Assembly (NCBI RefSeq): GCF_021028955.1
Contig: NZ_JAIWPE010000010.1
Location: 1 to 64,000 of the forward strand
Direction of reading: 5' to 3'
Length of the DNA: 64,000 nt
DNA from: Salipaludibacillus sp. CUR1
GTDB taxonomy: Bacteria > Bacillota > Bacilli > Bacillales > Salisediminibacteriaceae
In this document: piece after piece, positions 1 through 8,524 of the stretch
Position numbering within the stretch: position 1 is the first letter of the stretch
Layout: each line of letters opens with the position of its first letter
Translations under genes and position numbers: made by a program
The notes under the pieces: model-generated
Database searches by the model: none
Told to the model about the DNA's origin: nothing
What the model saw: only the letters and a program-made list of their open reading frames with translations

Positions 1-2
1 TT

Positions 3-57
3 TGTAGAGGATTGGGAACAAGTATTGGTCTCTCCTCTACAATAGGAGCTTTTTTTG
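3..57 (+). terminator. stem-loop, possible terminator of the upstream gene
   Basis: TGTAGAGGA (3-11) pairs perfectly with TCCTCTACA (33-41). A run of seven T follows at 51-57, nine bases after the stem. The gap between stem and T run is longer than usual, so terminator function is tentative. No gene is visible between here and 213. Confidence 0.4.
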
Positions 58-105
58 TGTTTGTAAACTCAAAATTACATTATATTCCATTCATGCAAGG
101 CTACT

Positions 106-119
106 GGGTCTGTCCCCCC
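106..119. repeat. REP-like GGGGTCWGWCCCC repeat, partial copy
   Basis: GGGTCTGTCCCCCC is a slightly degenerate member of the palindromic family that recurs through the window; see the copies at 16235, 24531, 26428, 30222, 38542, 43099, 53971, 54010, 54871, 54910, 59339, 61012, 62124 and 63558. Confidence 0.6.
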
Positions 120-212
120 ATTTTTTGTCATCCTATTTAGTGGCATATTTTTAGTCTAAGTCCAATATGATTTTTTGTATAACGTCTATAATTATGAAGG
201 GGAGCCTGATCA

Positions 213-1067
213 ATGAATCTTATAAAGGATCACGCCTTTACACTGACCCTTTTCGGAAAAGCCATCCTGTTTGAACCTGTAAGCCAGCGTTTAAAAGTTT
301 ATGACCTGCCGAATCGGAACTTACTGGACCCGTTTATGAAAAAATTAAAAAAACTTGCATTTGAAAAAGGCTGTGACAAACTGATTTTCTATGTGCGACG
401 GCATGAACAGCCCCTTATTAACCCTTACGCCACAAGGTATGAAGGGAAAATTGCCGGTTTTTTTACCGGCGAAGATGCTCACATTTATGCTTTGTTTCTT
501 CACTCAGGACAATATAATACGAGGTTAACCCAGGAAGAAAAAAATGTTTTCCGTCTTGTAAAACACAAGCAGGGCAAAGGCCCCTCCCACTGCTTTAAGC
601 TTCCGCCCGGGTTTTTCATGAGGTGGGCTGTCCCGGAAGATATTAATCAGATGGTCACATTATATAAGACAGTTTTCAAATCATACCCCACACCTATGAA
701 CGACCCGGCTTTTATCCGGCAAATGATGGACGACGGCGTCTACTTCCTGGTTGTAGAACATGACAGAAGAATAGTCAGCGCATGTTCAGCCGAGCTGCTT
801 CCCGTATTTAAAGCCGCAGAACTCTCTGATTGCGCCACATACCGTAAACACCGGAAAAAACAGCTTCTCTCATACCAGGTTGCGCACCTTCTCCCGAGAG
901 TGAAAGATTTAGGGATCCGTACCATTTTCTCATATTCCCGTTCTGTCTCTTCAGGGATGAACCTTGTCAATGCTAAACACGGATTCCATTTCGGCGGCCG
1001 TATGCTCAGAAACAGCAACATTTGCGGCCGGCTCGAAAATATGAATATATGGTATAAGAATTTGTAA
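213..1067 (+). CDS. ablB: putative beta-lysine N6-acetyltransferase (AblB/YodP family)
   Basis: This 284-residue protein has the two-part layout of AblB: an N-terminal domain ending in a GKIAGFFTGEDAHIY segment (about residues 78-92) and a C-terminal GNAT acetyltransferase domain (about 135-284). The C-terminal stretch NSNICGRLENMNIWYK is characteristic of the family. AblB acetylates beta-lysine made by lysine 2,3-aminomutase (AblA), giving the compatible solute N-epsilon-acetyl-beta-lysine. No ablA is in the window, although one could lie upstream of base 1. The start is ATG behind AAGGGGAG (197-204). The next gene on the strand is 340 bases away, so joint transcription is uncertain. Family assignment is confident; the in vivo substrate is inferred. 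Confidence 0.85.
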   Translation: MNLIKDHAFTLTLFGKAILFEPVSQRLKVYDLPNRNLLDPFMKKLKKLAFEKGCDKLIFYVRRHEQPLINPYATRYEGKIAGFFTGEDAHIYALFLHSGQYNTRLTQEEKNVFRLVKHKQGKGPSHCFKLPPGFFMRWAVPEDINQMVTLYKTVFKSYPTPMNDPAFIRQMMDDGVYFLVVEHDRRIVSACSAELLPVFKAAELSDCATYRKHRKKQLLSYQVAHLLPRVKDLGIRTIFSYSRSVSSGMNLVNAKHGFHFGGRMLRNSNICGRLENMNIWYKNL

Positions 1068-1406
1068 AGTTAACATTTAATAAACACATGTTTATACACC
1101 GGGGCTTTCTTCTGCAGGATCAGCTGAGCTGGCCGCCTGCCGGATGAAAGCTCCTGTTTCTCTTAGTTCCTAAAACAAGTTTTATCTCTTCCCCCTCTTC
1201 TAAACGAACTTTTCTTATTTAACCGCTCCTCTCCTCCCCTGTTTTACACACCCGCTCACATACTTATAAATTTATTTTTTTTCGATCTAAATATAAGAAT
1301 AATTCCCCTCCTTTTTGAAAATGATGAAAGGTGTAGTAACACGCGCGAGTTTTCATTATCGAGGCGTATAAACACTATTGATTCTTGACAGAAGGAGAGA
1401 GCAGAT
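1068..1406. other. intergenic region, no gene seen
   Basis: A weak GC-rich stem (GGGCTTTC near 1102 against GAAAGCTCC near 1145) may terminate ablB. The rest is pyrimidine-rich, then AT-rich. I see no convincing -35/-10 pair, but the AT-rich stretch 1255-1300 could hold the promoter of the following ATP-grasp gene. Confidence 0.4.
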
Positions 1407-2750
1407 ATGCCATCGAATGAACCGTTACAAGATCTTTCGTTTAAAAGAAATGACCAGATTGACCGTAAACACCTCCAAACCCGGAAAACCGGTCCAAAAA
1501 AACTGGAACATAAAAAAAGACATCCAGAAAAGAAAATTGCCCTTATCGGCTGGAGTGTCGCTTCAATTGAAGCGTTGGACAAAATGAAGCGGCCTTATCT
1601 TGTTGTAAGCCTTCCTGATTTTGAGGAATATGCGACTACTCATAATATCCCCTTCCTTCCGTGGGAATTCAGCAGGGACCTTCCTTACGAAGATATCTTT
1701 AAACATGCTGAAGCTTTATATCGAAAGCTGAAGGAACTTGAAGTCGATCACGCCATTCCTATCTTTGAAGAAACTGTGGAGTGGGCTGGCGCTCTGAACG
1801 CCCATTTCCGTGAAGATCCGCGGCTTTTTGACCATGCGGTGTTATTCAGGGACAAAGCGCTTATGAAACGGCGAGCGCATATAGGTGGGCTGCGTGTAGG
1901 GGTTTTTGAAGAAGGAGAGACAAAAGAAGATGTCAGGCGCTTTTTCCGGCGTGTCAACCAGTCGCTTCTTCGGCACCCTGAACAGGATCCTGACCCAGTA
2001 CATGTCAAAGCTTTTAATAAAGCGGGTGCGGCCGGCCACCGAATTATACGCTCCGAAGCGGATATTGACCGGAAACTTACTAATGATAACTTCCCTTGTC
2101 TGATGGAAAGCCATCTCGAAGGAGTGGAAATATCGTGTGAAGCGTTCATCCGCGGAGGAAAAGTCCAGTTTCTGAACATTACTGAATATGTCGTATTCGG
2201 CTATTCCATGATGGTGCCTCCTTCGCCTGAAATTGAAGAACTCCGCCCTGCTATCCGCGAAGAAGTTCAAAAAATTGTAGATGTGTTTGATATCGATCAC
2301 GGCATCATCCACCCGGAATTTTTCCTTTCCAATGACGGTACGATTTATTTCGGGGAAGTCGCCTACAGGATTCCTGGGGGCCATATCTTTGACTTAATGA
2401 AAAAAACCTACGGATTTAATCCTTATGAAGCTCACATCCTCTGCTGTGATCCTAATACAACAGAAGAGGAACTGGATGGCGTGTTCCCGGACGAAAAAAG
2501 CTTTAACGGCCATGCTGGCAGCTTTCTGGTTTACCCTAAGTCGGATTATATTTCAGGGGTTAATATTCCTAAAGATTTAGAAGACCACCCAAGCTTTGAT
2601 AAACACACCTTGTTCCACCCTGGAGTCAGTAAAATACAGGAACAGGAAGGCTACGGAAACCACCTTGGAACTGTCTTCTTTTATAACGAACTAAGTGATC
2701 ATGTAAAACAGCCGCTGACCGATTACGTAGATCACAACTTTTTTATGTAA
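1407..2750 (+). CDS. ATP-grasp domain ligase of unknown substrate
   Basis: The 447-residue product has ATP-grasp architecture like the carboxylate-amine ligases. A basic N-terminal extension (1-45) leads into a Rossmann-like pre-ATP domain beginning KKIALIGWSVASIEAL. The ATP-grasp half runs from about 140 to 345, with KAFNKAGAAGHRI as the glycine-rich nucleotide loop, LESHLEGVEISCEAF, and GIIHPEFFLSNDGTIYFGEVAYRIPGG holding the metal-binding acidic residues. Such enzymes join an acyl phosphate to an amine. ATG at 1407 follows GAAGGAGAG. The downstream papain-like gene begins 95 bases later on the same strand, so the two are probably co-transcribed. ablB upstream suggests small-molecule or peptide metabolism, but no substrate can be named. 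Confidence 0.8.
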   Translation: MPSNEPLQDLSFKRNDQIDRKHLQTRKTGPKKLEHKKRHPEKKIALIGWSVASIEALDKMKRPYLVVSLPDFEEYATTHNIPFLPWEFSRDLPYEDIFKHAEALYRKLKELEVDHAIPIFEETVEWAGALNAHFREDPRLFDHAVLFRDKALMKRRAHIGGLRVGVFEEGETKEDVRRFFRRVNQSLLRHPEQDPDPVHVKAFNKAGAAGHRIIRSEADIDRKLTNDNFPCLMESHLEGVEISCEAFIRGGKVQFLNITEYVVFGYSMMVPPSPEIEELRPAIREEVQKIVDVFDIDHGIIHPEFFLSNDGTIYFGEVAYRIPGGHIFDLMKKTYGFNPYEAHILCCDPNTTEEELDGVFPDEKSFNGHAGSFLVYPKSDYISGVNIPKDLEDHPSFDKHTLFHPGVSKIQEQEGYGNHLGTVFFYNELSDHVKQPLTDYVDHNFFM

Positions 2751-2845
2751 AAGAAAAAGCCGTACCCATGCATTGGCAGGAGGCTGTTTCCAGCCTGCTG
2801 CCGCTAAATAATTACTGTCCTATTCTCAGGAAGGAGTGTTTTTTT

Positions 2846-4819
2846 ATGCCGTTAGAGGCAGACACGAAGAAAACGGAAACATTTATACAGGCATTTGCAA
2901 CAATGGAAGAAGCTTTTCCATACGCAAGAAAAATGTACCAGCCCGACGTCCTGCAGGCAGCCGCCAGAGTAATGGAAGAACCGGACGGAATGAGGTTTCT
3001 CTACGAGTATGCAGACCGCTTTGATTCTGCTGGCATTTTTGAAGGGGGGCCATGGGCGGAACCTTCCAAACTTGAGCCCCGTCTGGTAACAGGCTCTCTC
3101 ATGGATAACAGTATGACAGCGATCGTAGAAATTCTAAGTGAGCTGCGTATGGTATCGCTTGCTAAAGGTAAACACCAGCACGAATCGTTCACCCAGGAAG
3201 ATGCGAAGGAATTTTTGGACAATGTGCTGGCCTTAAACGTCGATATCCTGTTTCCGGAAGAAACAGAAGCGGCAAGAATTGAAGGCAGAGGAAAAGAGAA
3301 AGACCGGGCTGAAAGACTGTTTCAGTTTCTTGCAGATGAACTGACCCTTACTTCTATTACCAGTACGCTAATTGACGAGATTGACGGGCTTGTCGCCCAG
3401 CGGCCGATTATGGTGAACAGAATAATCACAATGGTTTTTGATGCTGAACAGCTTTTGAAAAGACCTATAGGAGCCCATGACAAAAAAGCGATTAAGAAGT
3501 ACATTCAAGCCGTCACAGGGCCTACTAAACTGTGCAAGGAAATTAAAGAGCCCTGCGATTACCGTAAGCGCCTGAAGGAAGCTACCGAAAAGGAGCTTCA
3601 GGAAGAGGCGAAAGCATTTGCTAAATCCATGCGGTCTACAGGACTTGTCAGTGATAAGCATGTCATCCTTGTCCGCTATTTAAACCGGGAGAAAAAAGAC
3701 TTGCTTCCTATGTGTTTAGCTTTAAGCAAAAAAGGCACAGCTCACCTGGAGGAGCATTACTCAATAGTCAGTGACCTTATAAAGGTTGCGATTCACCCGC
3801 CGACCAGGCAGGCTCTTTACGGCCTGACGCTGATGCTTGAGCGGGGCATCCTCTCTGCTAACCCTGTTATTCCGGGACTGCGGCGCCTTATTGAACTGGA
3901 CCTGCTGCCTGAAGTGAGAAAGATACTCTTAAACTCCGTAAACAAAAGTGAAGGCGTCACAGCAAATGATATCCTCGTCGCAGGAACGATCAGCGTACTG
4001 GGACAGCCTTTAGGCATAGGACAAGGAATGAATCCTACATGTCAGACGGCACGGGGGATCAGTCTCTGGTCGCTGCATGCGCCGGGTTATTTACTGGAAC
4101 TTATTCCCCGCGCCGCACGGGATGGTGATATTGATATTATGTTTGAAGGACAAGCCATCCACTCAAAAAACTTAAGGGAAGGCTTAGTCGACGACCTTCA
4201 TGAAGAACTGGACCCTGTGTCACTTGTTCTCGTCCCCCATCTTGACCGTATATATGGTGAATTGGTGCGCCGGGCGGAATTTCGGGGAGAAGATGTGCAT
4301 AAATGGGTGAATCCTGCCTTTTACGGCAACTGGGTCAATAATGGGTTCAGCTCAGCAATTGACCCTATGACCGGTTCAATTGCTGATTACTCAGGTTTCG
4401 TAAGACTGTTTTACTCCACTCACCACCCTGAGTACAACGATGGACACGAATTGATTTATCCGAACCCGGTAGGTATTTTCATTACCAACTCTTTCGGAGA
4501 ACTGCTCGGACTGCACGCCGTTTCAATACAAAGAGTGGCAAAAGATCCGAAAGGAAATTACCGCATCTATTTTTACAACCCGAACAATGACAGCTCTCAA
4601 GTCTGGGGGCAGGGAATTGAACCTGCTGTAGCCGGCAATGGGGAAATATTTGGAGAATCGTCGCTCCCGTTTCATGAATTTACTTCAAGGTTGTATGCGT
4701 TTCACTACAACCCTTATGAACAGGGAGACGCCTTTGCTGTCGATAAGAATTATGTAGAAAAGATTGAAGAACTGGCCCGCACCAGCTGGGGAGTAAAATA
4801 TACGTGGGTGGAACTGTAA
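2846..4819 (+). CDS. large uncharacterised protein with a papain-like Cys-His-Asn pattern
   Basis: I do not recognise this 657-residue protein as a named family. The start chosen is ATG 2846, seven bases after AAGGAG, not an in-frame ATG 78 bases upstream with no ribosome site. Residues 1-380 are mostly helical. The C-terminal third has a papain-like pattern: Q393-GMNPT-C399, the same six-residue Q-to-C spacing as papain Q19-C25, then Trp408, His557 in GLHAVSIQRV, and YNPNND (576-581) where the papain Asn would sit. No signal peptide or membrane segment is visible, so it is probably cytoplasmic. It follows an ATP-grasp ligase by 95 bases; a ligase with a cysteine amidase or transpeptidase would make a biosynthetic or amide-editing pair. 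Catalysis is inferred from motif spacing only. Confidence 0.6.
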   Translation: MPLEADTKKTETFIQAFATMEEAFPYARKMYQPDVLQAAARVMEEPDGMRFLYEYADRFDSAGIFEGGPWAEPSKLEPRLVTGSLMDNSMTAIVEILSELRMVSLAKGKHQHESFTQEDAKEFLDNVLALNVDILFPEETEAARIEGRGKEKDRAERLFQFLADELTLTSITSTLIDEIDGLVAQRPIMVNRIITMVFDAEQLLKRPIGAHDKKAIKKYIQAVTGPTKLCKEIKEPCDYRKRLKEATEKELQEEAKAFAKSMRSTGLVSDKHVILVRYLNREKKDLLPMCLALSKKGTAHLEEHYSIVSDLIKVAIHPPTRQALYGLTLMLERGILSANPVIPGLRRLIELDLLPEVRKILLNSVNKSEGVTANDILVAGTISVLGQPLGIGQGMNPTCQTARGISLWSLHAPGYLLELIPRAARDGDIDIMFEGQAIHSKNLREGLVDDLHEELDPVSLVLVPHLDRIYGELVRRAEFRGEDVHKWVNPAFYGNWVNNGFSSAIDPMTGSIADYSGFVRLFYSTHHPEYNDGHELIYPNPVGIFITNSFGELLGLHAVSIQRVAKDPKGNYRIYFYNPNNDSSQVWGQGIEPAVAGNGEIFGESSLPFHEFTSRLYAFHYNPYEQGDAFAVDKNYVEKIEELARTSWGVKYTWVEL

Positions 4820-4827
4820 GAATAGTG

Positions 4828-4870
4828 AAAGGCTGACTTTGACATCGAGTCGAAAGCAGCCTTTTATTTT
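4828..4870 (+). terminator. terminator after the papain-like gene
   Basis: AAAGGCTG (4828-4835) pairs with CAGCCTTT (4857-4864) and the inner CTTTGAC with GTCGAAAG; TTATTTTT follows. It lies directly after the 4819 stop codon. Confidence 0.75.
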
Positions 4871-4927
4871 TGCAGCAATTACTTATGTTATATAATAGAG
4901 CAAATGATCTTGGAGGAGGACGAAAAT

Positions 4928-5596
4928 ATGTGCGGACGCTTTACATTAACCAGCACGGAAGATTTAGCGGAACGGTTTAAAATAATGGAAGATTTCCTCC
5001 CTGAACAGCTTAACATCTCCTATAATGTGGCACCGGGCCAGTCTGTTCTTTCTGTTATTCATACGGGTTCAGAGCGGCGTATGGGCCACCTCCGCTGGGG
5101 CCTCATTCCCCGGTGGGCAAAAGAAGAGAAAATCGGATATAAAATGATTAATGCCCGAGCTGAAACACTGGCAGAGAAACCGAGCTTTAGAAAACCTCTC
5201 CAGACTCAGCGCTGTCTCATTGTGACCGATGGATTTTATGAGTGGAAAAAAATAGACGGCCAAAAACAGCCTTACCGGATCACATTGAAAGACAAGGGAA
5301 TTTTTTCATTTGCAGGCTTATGGGAGAAATGGCAGTCACCATCAGGCGATGCTGTTTTTTCCTGTACAATCATAACGACGGAAGCGAATGAAGTAATGCA
5401 GGATATTCATCACCGAATGCCCGTTATTATCGCTCAAGAAGACGAATCGGCATGGCTAGACCCTGAAAATTCCAGGAAACCGGAAGAGCTTTTACTGCCT
5501 TTTCCATCTGAACACATGGACATTTATCCTGTGTCCGCTGCCGTGAACAATGCAAAAAATAACAGCCCGGATTTAATTCAGCCGATTGGACAATGA
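4928..5596 (+). CDS. SRAP domain protein (YedK/HMCES family)
   Basis: The 222-residue protein begins Met-Cys-Gly-Arg-Phe, the SRAP signature. After removal of Met1, Cys2 forms a covalent thiazolidine crosslink with abasic sites in single-stranded DNA, protecting them at stalled forks. Other family features are GHLRWGLIPRWA (about 52-63), NARAETL (about 75-81), FYEWKK (about 108-113) and the catalytic His in MQDIHHRMPVII (about 162-173). The start at ATG 4928 is set by the need for Cys at position 2 and by TTGGAGGAGG at 4911-4920; a longer in-frame ATG at 4904 would bury the Cys. It is a single gene ending in a hairpin. Confidence 0.95.
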   Translation: MCGRFTLTSTEDLAERFKIMEDFLPEQLNISYNVAPGQSVLSVIHTGSERRMGHLRWGLIPRWAKEEKIGYKMINARAETLAEKPSFRKPLQTQRCLIVTDGFYEWKKIDGQKQPYRITLKDKGIFSFAGLWEKWQSPSGDAVFSCTIITTEANEVMQDIHHRMPVIIAQEDESAWLDPENSRKPEELLLPFPSEHMDIYPVSAAVNNAKNNSPDLIQPIGQ

Positions 5597-5622
5597 AAAC
5601 ACCTGCCGCCTGCAGGTGTTTT
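5596..5622. terminator. hairpin after the SRAP gene
   Basis: AAAACACCTGC (5596-5606) pairs perfectly with GCAGGTGTTTT (5612-5622). The stem begins at the last base of the stop codon. Its A/T ends allow it to work in either direction. Confidence 0.75.
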
Positions 5623-5657
5623 ACAGTTGCGTTATTTCCCGCCCGACTGACTTCCTG

Positions 5658-5678
5658 AAAGCCCCGGTCCCGGGCTTT
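5658..5678 (-). terminator. hairpin after the transglutaminase-like gene
   Basis: AAAGCCC and GGGCTTT form a perfect seven-base stem around CGGTCCC, three bases beyond the stop codon of the minus-strand gene. No clear T run follows. Confidence 0.5.
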
Positions 5679-5681
5679 ACG

Positions 5682-7381
5682 TTAATACAGCACGCCGCCG
5701 CGAGAATGAGTTTCTTTAAACACGTCCGGGTCGGGATCAAAATATTCCTCAGTGTAAGCTGGAAAGAACTCCCCTTCTTCATTTATAGTTCCTGCCCCCA
5801 AAGCCGGGTCCATAGTGAGCCACTTGCCGTCCACCTTAACTTCTACCCATGCATGCCTGCGGCGGTTCACTTCTCCTTCAATATAGTTTGCCTCCATTCC
5901 AGCCGCTCTTAGTAAAGCTGTAGCCAGGAAAGCGTATTCCAGAGTCCCCCCGCTGCCTGTTTCCAATGTTTTTAGGGCGCTGTCTTCCAGTTCAAATACA
6001 TCCTCCCTCATTTTTGGCACATCATATGAGAGATTGGAAGCTGTAAATTCATATACAGCTTTTGCTGCTTCCCTTTCATTTTCTATCCCTGCGGTAATGT
6101 CATCTGCCTTATTAATAATTAGCGGGTGATTCGATTCAATCCCCCTGGACGGCAAAAGGCTTCTTTCATCCTCTATCCCGTTTACTTGAAGGCTGATTTT
6201 TTTATTGCTTTAAAGTCAGCCATAGACAGCCCTTCCTTCTCAATGTCCGGAACATTAATCAGGATGTCATACTTCCCAGAGCCGAACCGGAAAAATATCT
6301 CATCATCAAACTTATAATCTTCTACATTTACTAAATAGCTGGCTTCCAGTTCCTCATTATCTCCTTTTGCTGTCGTGACTAAAATAGACCTGATTTTATC
6401 TGTACCTGGAACAGATGGATCAATCTCTCCTGCAATGCGATATTTTGTATTCTCGTGCAGTCTTTCGCTTGTCATAGAAGGCTCTTCCAAGGTAACGCCG
6501 CGCCGCGCATATGAGGGGAAGTACTCCGTCTCTACGAAGTCTTCCGCTGATGTGTTCTCTGCATAGAATGAAGCGGTATCATAAAAGACACCTTTTTCTT
6601 CATTCATTGCCTGTATTCTGATAAAATGCAGCGTCTCCCCAAAATAAAGAGGCACATCACCGGAAAATATACCATCCCTTACAGGGAGCATTACCTGCCT
6701 GCTTTCATCGTTATGCTCTACTTGCACAATAACCGCATCCCCGCCGTTTTTATCAGGCACTTCGCCTTTAATTGAAATTGTTTTTTCTGCTTTAACCATC
6801 CCGCTAGCCGGCCTTGAAAGTGTTATACCAGTATTAACAGCGAATTTAGAATACTCGACTTCTCTTTTTATCTCTGCATTAGTGTTATATACATGAAAAT
6901 AGGCAACAGGATAATAGTTATTTAAGTCCTCAGGATCCATACCAGGCAGGCGGATACGAATTTCATACTCTCCCTCGCCGTGATGCAGGGCCACCTTTTT
7001 ATTAAATTCTCCGTTATCTTTAAGCGGCACATAATAATAAAATGCAGCATTCATTTCCTCGTGCGTGACCTTTTCACTTAACACCTCTATTAAAAGGTGG
7101 GAATCGTTAATTTTCTCCGCTTCCTCTATGACCCCCTTAACTTCAAAGTAAGTGTCCGTCTCCATGTGATCCTGTTCAGGTGACTTCAGCGTAAAACCTG
7201 TTTCATAGGCATAATCCATTAGCCAAATAGTTCCTTCTTCGTGCTGTTCCTGTCTTTCCAAAAGATCTTCGTCAATTTCCAAAAATACCTCTTCACTTGT
7301 TTCTTCCGTTTTCTCTGAGCAGCCAGCCATTATAAAAAATAATAAAATTACCACACGATATAACGTATACTTCTTCCGCAT
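5682..7381 (-). pseudogene. transglutaminase-like lipoprotein, split by a frameshift in a homopolymer
   Basis: The gene starts at ATG 7381 behind GGAGGGGG, with a lipoprotein signal (MRKKYTLYRVVILLFFIMAGC, lipobox Cys at about residue 21). Three or four beta-rich repeats follow. The frame stops at 6182, just after a run of seven A (plus-strand T at 6197-6203). One more A would restore a frame that continues through a transglutaminase-core domain to 5682. In that domain the His (RRRHAWVEV) and Asp (TMDPALG) of the triad are present, but the usual Cys site reads GSGGTLEYA, with Thr where GVCxDYA has Cys. It may be a surface-anchored, catalytically inactive scaffold. The break could be a real mutation, phase-variable slippage or a sequencing error. 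The stretch 5682-6155 alone lacks a ribosome site and is unlikely to be a separate gene. Confidence 0.7.
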
Positions 7382-7834
7382 CGTTCCCCCTCCAGAGCCT
7401 AATGGCCGCCTGTTTGTATTCAGCCTCCAATCACTTTTTAATATGATTGGAAAATTCTCTGTCATTGACTCTTTATGTTAAATGCATCATTAACCGCGAT
7501 GAAATATCCGACCTTGATTAGTCTTTTTTTACTATTTTACTCCTTCAACACGCCTTATTAAAGCGCCTTAATCAAAACAGGTACGAAGACGGGAAAATAA
7601 CTGCCAGGCAAGGCATATCAGCCTATCGAAGATGTGTATACCCTTGCCAGCCTGTATATAAAGTATTAGTTATAAATGTCATCTTTTAAAGCTATAATTG
7701 GACAAGCTTCGATAACATTAAACATATTCCCCCCTAAAATATTCTTAAAATTCAAAATAAACAGTTATATTTTGTTCGTTATATGATATAATATATTCGA
7801 GATAACATACAGTTCTAAGAAAGGAGATGGAAAT
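7382..7834. other. divergent intergenic region, no gene seen
   Basis: This AT-rich region lies between the lipoprotein gene (minus) and the DUF4870 gene (plus). The stretch 7775-7800 contains TATGATATAATATATTC, a likely -10 region for the plus-strand gene, without an obvious -35. A partial dyad occurs around CTTGCCAGCCTG near 7645. No small coding frame with a ribosome site was found. Confidence 0.4.
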
Positions 7835-8197
7835 GTGGACGAAGGAAAAGGAAAAGTTGATGCCACTCCTGGAAAATCTTCCACTGGTCTGGACGAAAAC
7901 CTTGGAGGACTCCTTGCCTATTTGCTTGGCTTCGTAACTGGAATTATTTTTATTATTATTGAAAAAGAAAACCAATTTATCCGATTTCACGCACTCCAGT
8001 CAATCTTTTTGTTTGGAGGTCTGTTCGTCTTAAGTTTTGTTATCGGCATGGTTCCTCTGGTAGGATGGATTCTCAGCCTTCTGATCTCTCCTCTTATGTT
8101 TATTCTCTGGGTGATAGCCATGTACAAAGCCTATAAAGGCGAGCGTTTTAAGTTTCCAATCACCGGCGATCTGGCAGAAAAACAACTCAAACAATAA
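7835..8197 (+). CDS. DUF4870 family small membrane protein
   Basis: The product has 120 residues. A polar N-terminus (1-20) leads into LDENLGGLLAYLLGFVTGIIFIIIEKENQFIRFHALQS (about 23-60), the family hallmark, where FIRFHA follows the first membrane hairpin. Further hydrophobic segments lie at 61-75 and 80-100, giving three or four helices, and the C-terminus is basic. The start is GTG 7835, nine bases after AAGGAG; the overlapping ATG at 7833 is in another frame. Related proteins are small inner-membrane proteins of unknown function. The gene stands alone and ends in a strong terminator. Confidence 0.85.
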   Translation: MDEGKGKVDATPGKSSTGLDENLGGLLAYLLGFVTGIIFIIIEKENQFIRFHALQSIFLFGGLFVLSFVIGMVPLVGWILSLLISPLMFILWVIAMYKAYKGERFKFPITGDLAEKQLKQ

Positions 8198-8211
8198 TAC
8201 TTTAACTAACT

Positions 8212-8239
8212 GGCGGGCAGGTAAACTGTCCGCTTTTTT
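8212..8239 (+). terminator. rho-independent terminator of the DUF4870 gene
   Basis: GGCGGGCAG pairs with CTGTCCGC (one G-T pair) around a GTAAA loop, followed by TTTTTT. Confidence 0.85.
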
Positions 8240-8524
8240 GTGCCATTCTTTAACGTGTCTCGTTATTTTCAAAAATAACAAAGAATAATTACTTAGTCCA
8301 AACTTTAAATTATTTACCAGTACAAAAGTAAGATAAAATCCTTAATAATTTGGAAGTCATTACTTTTATCTTATTTTATTCTCTCATAATTATCAATATA
8401 GTTGTATTAAGGTCTAGTCCACTTTTTCGAAGGAGAAAAAGGGCAGATATTTCTTCCTTAAGGAGGTGAATAACAGGGTAAAAGGCCGCGGCAATTAAAA
8501 TTTGGACAAAGGTGGTTTTATAAT
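8240..8524. other. upstream region of the namZ-like gene
   Basis: This AT-rich leader probably carries the promoter of the following gene. Two similar blocks, GTAAGATAAAATCC (8328-8341) and TTTTATCTTATTTTATTC (8364-8381), form an imperfect inverted repeat. An orphan Shine-Dalgarno-like TTAAGGAGGTG (8458-8468) has no start codon at useful spacing. Confidence 0.35.

Noticed and set aside
5682-6155. A separate 157-residue transglutaminase gene starting at TTG 6155
   Set aside because: No ribosome site; the frame is open further upstream to the homopolymer and continues the lipoprotein reading, so it is the split 3' part of one gene.
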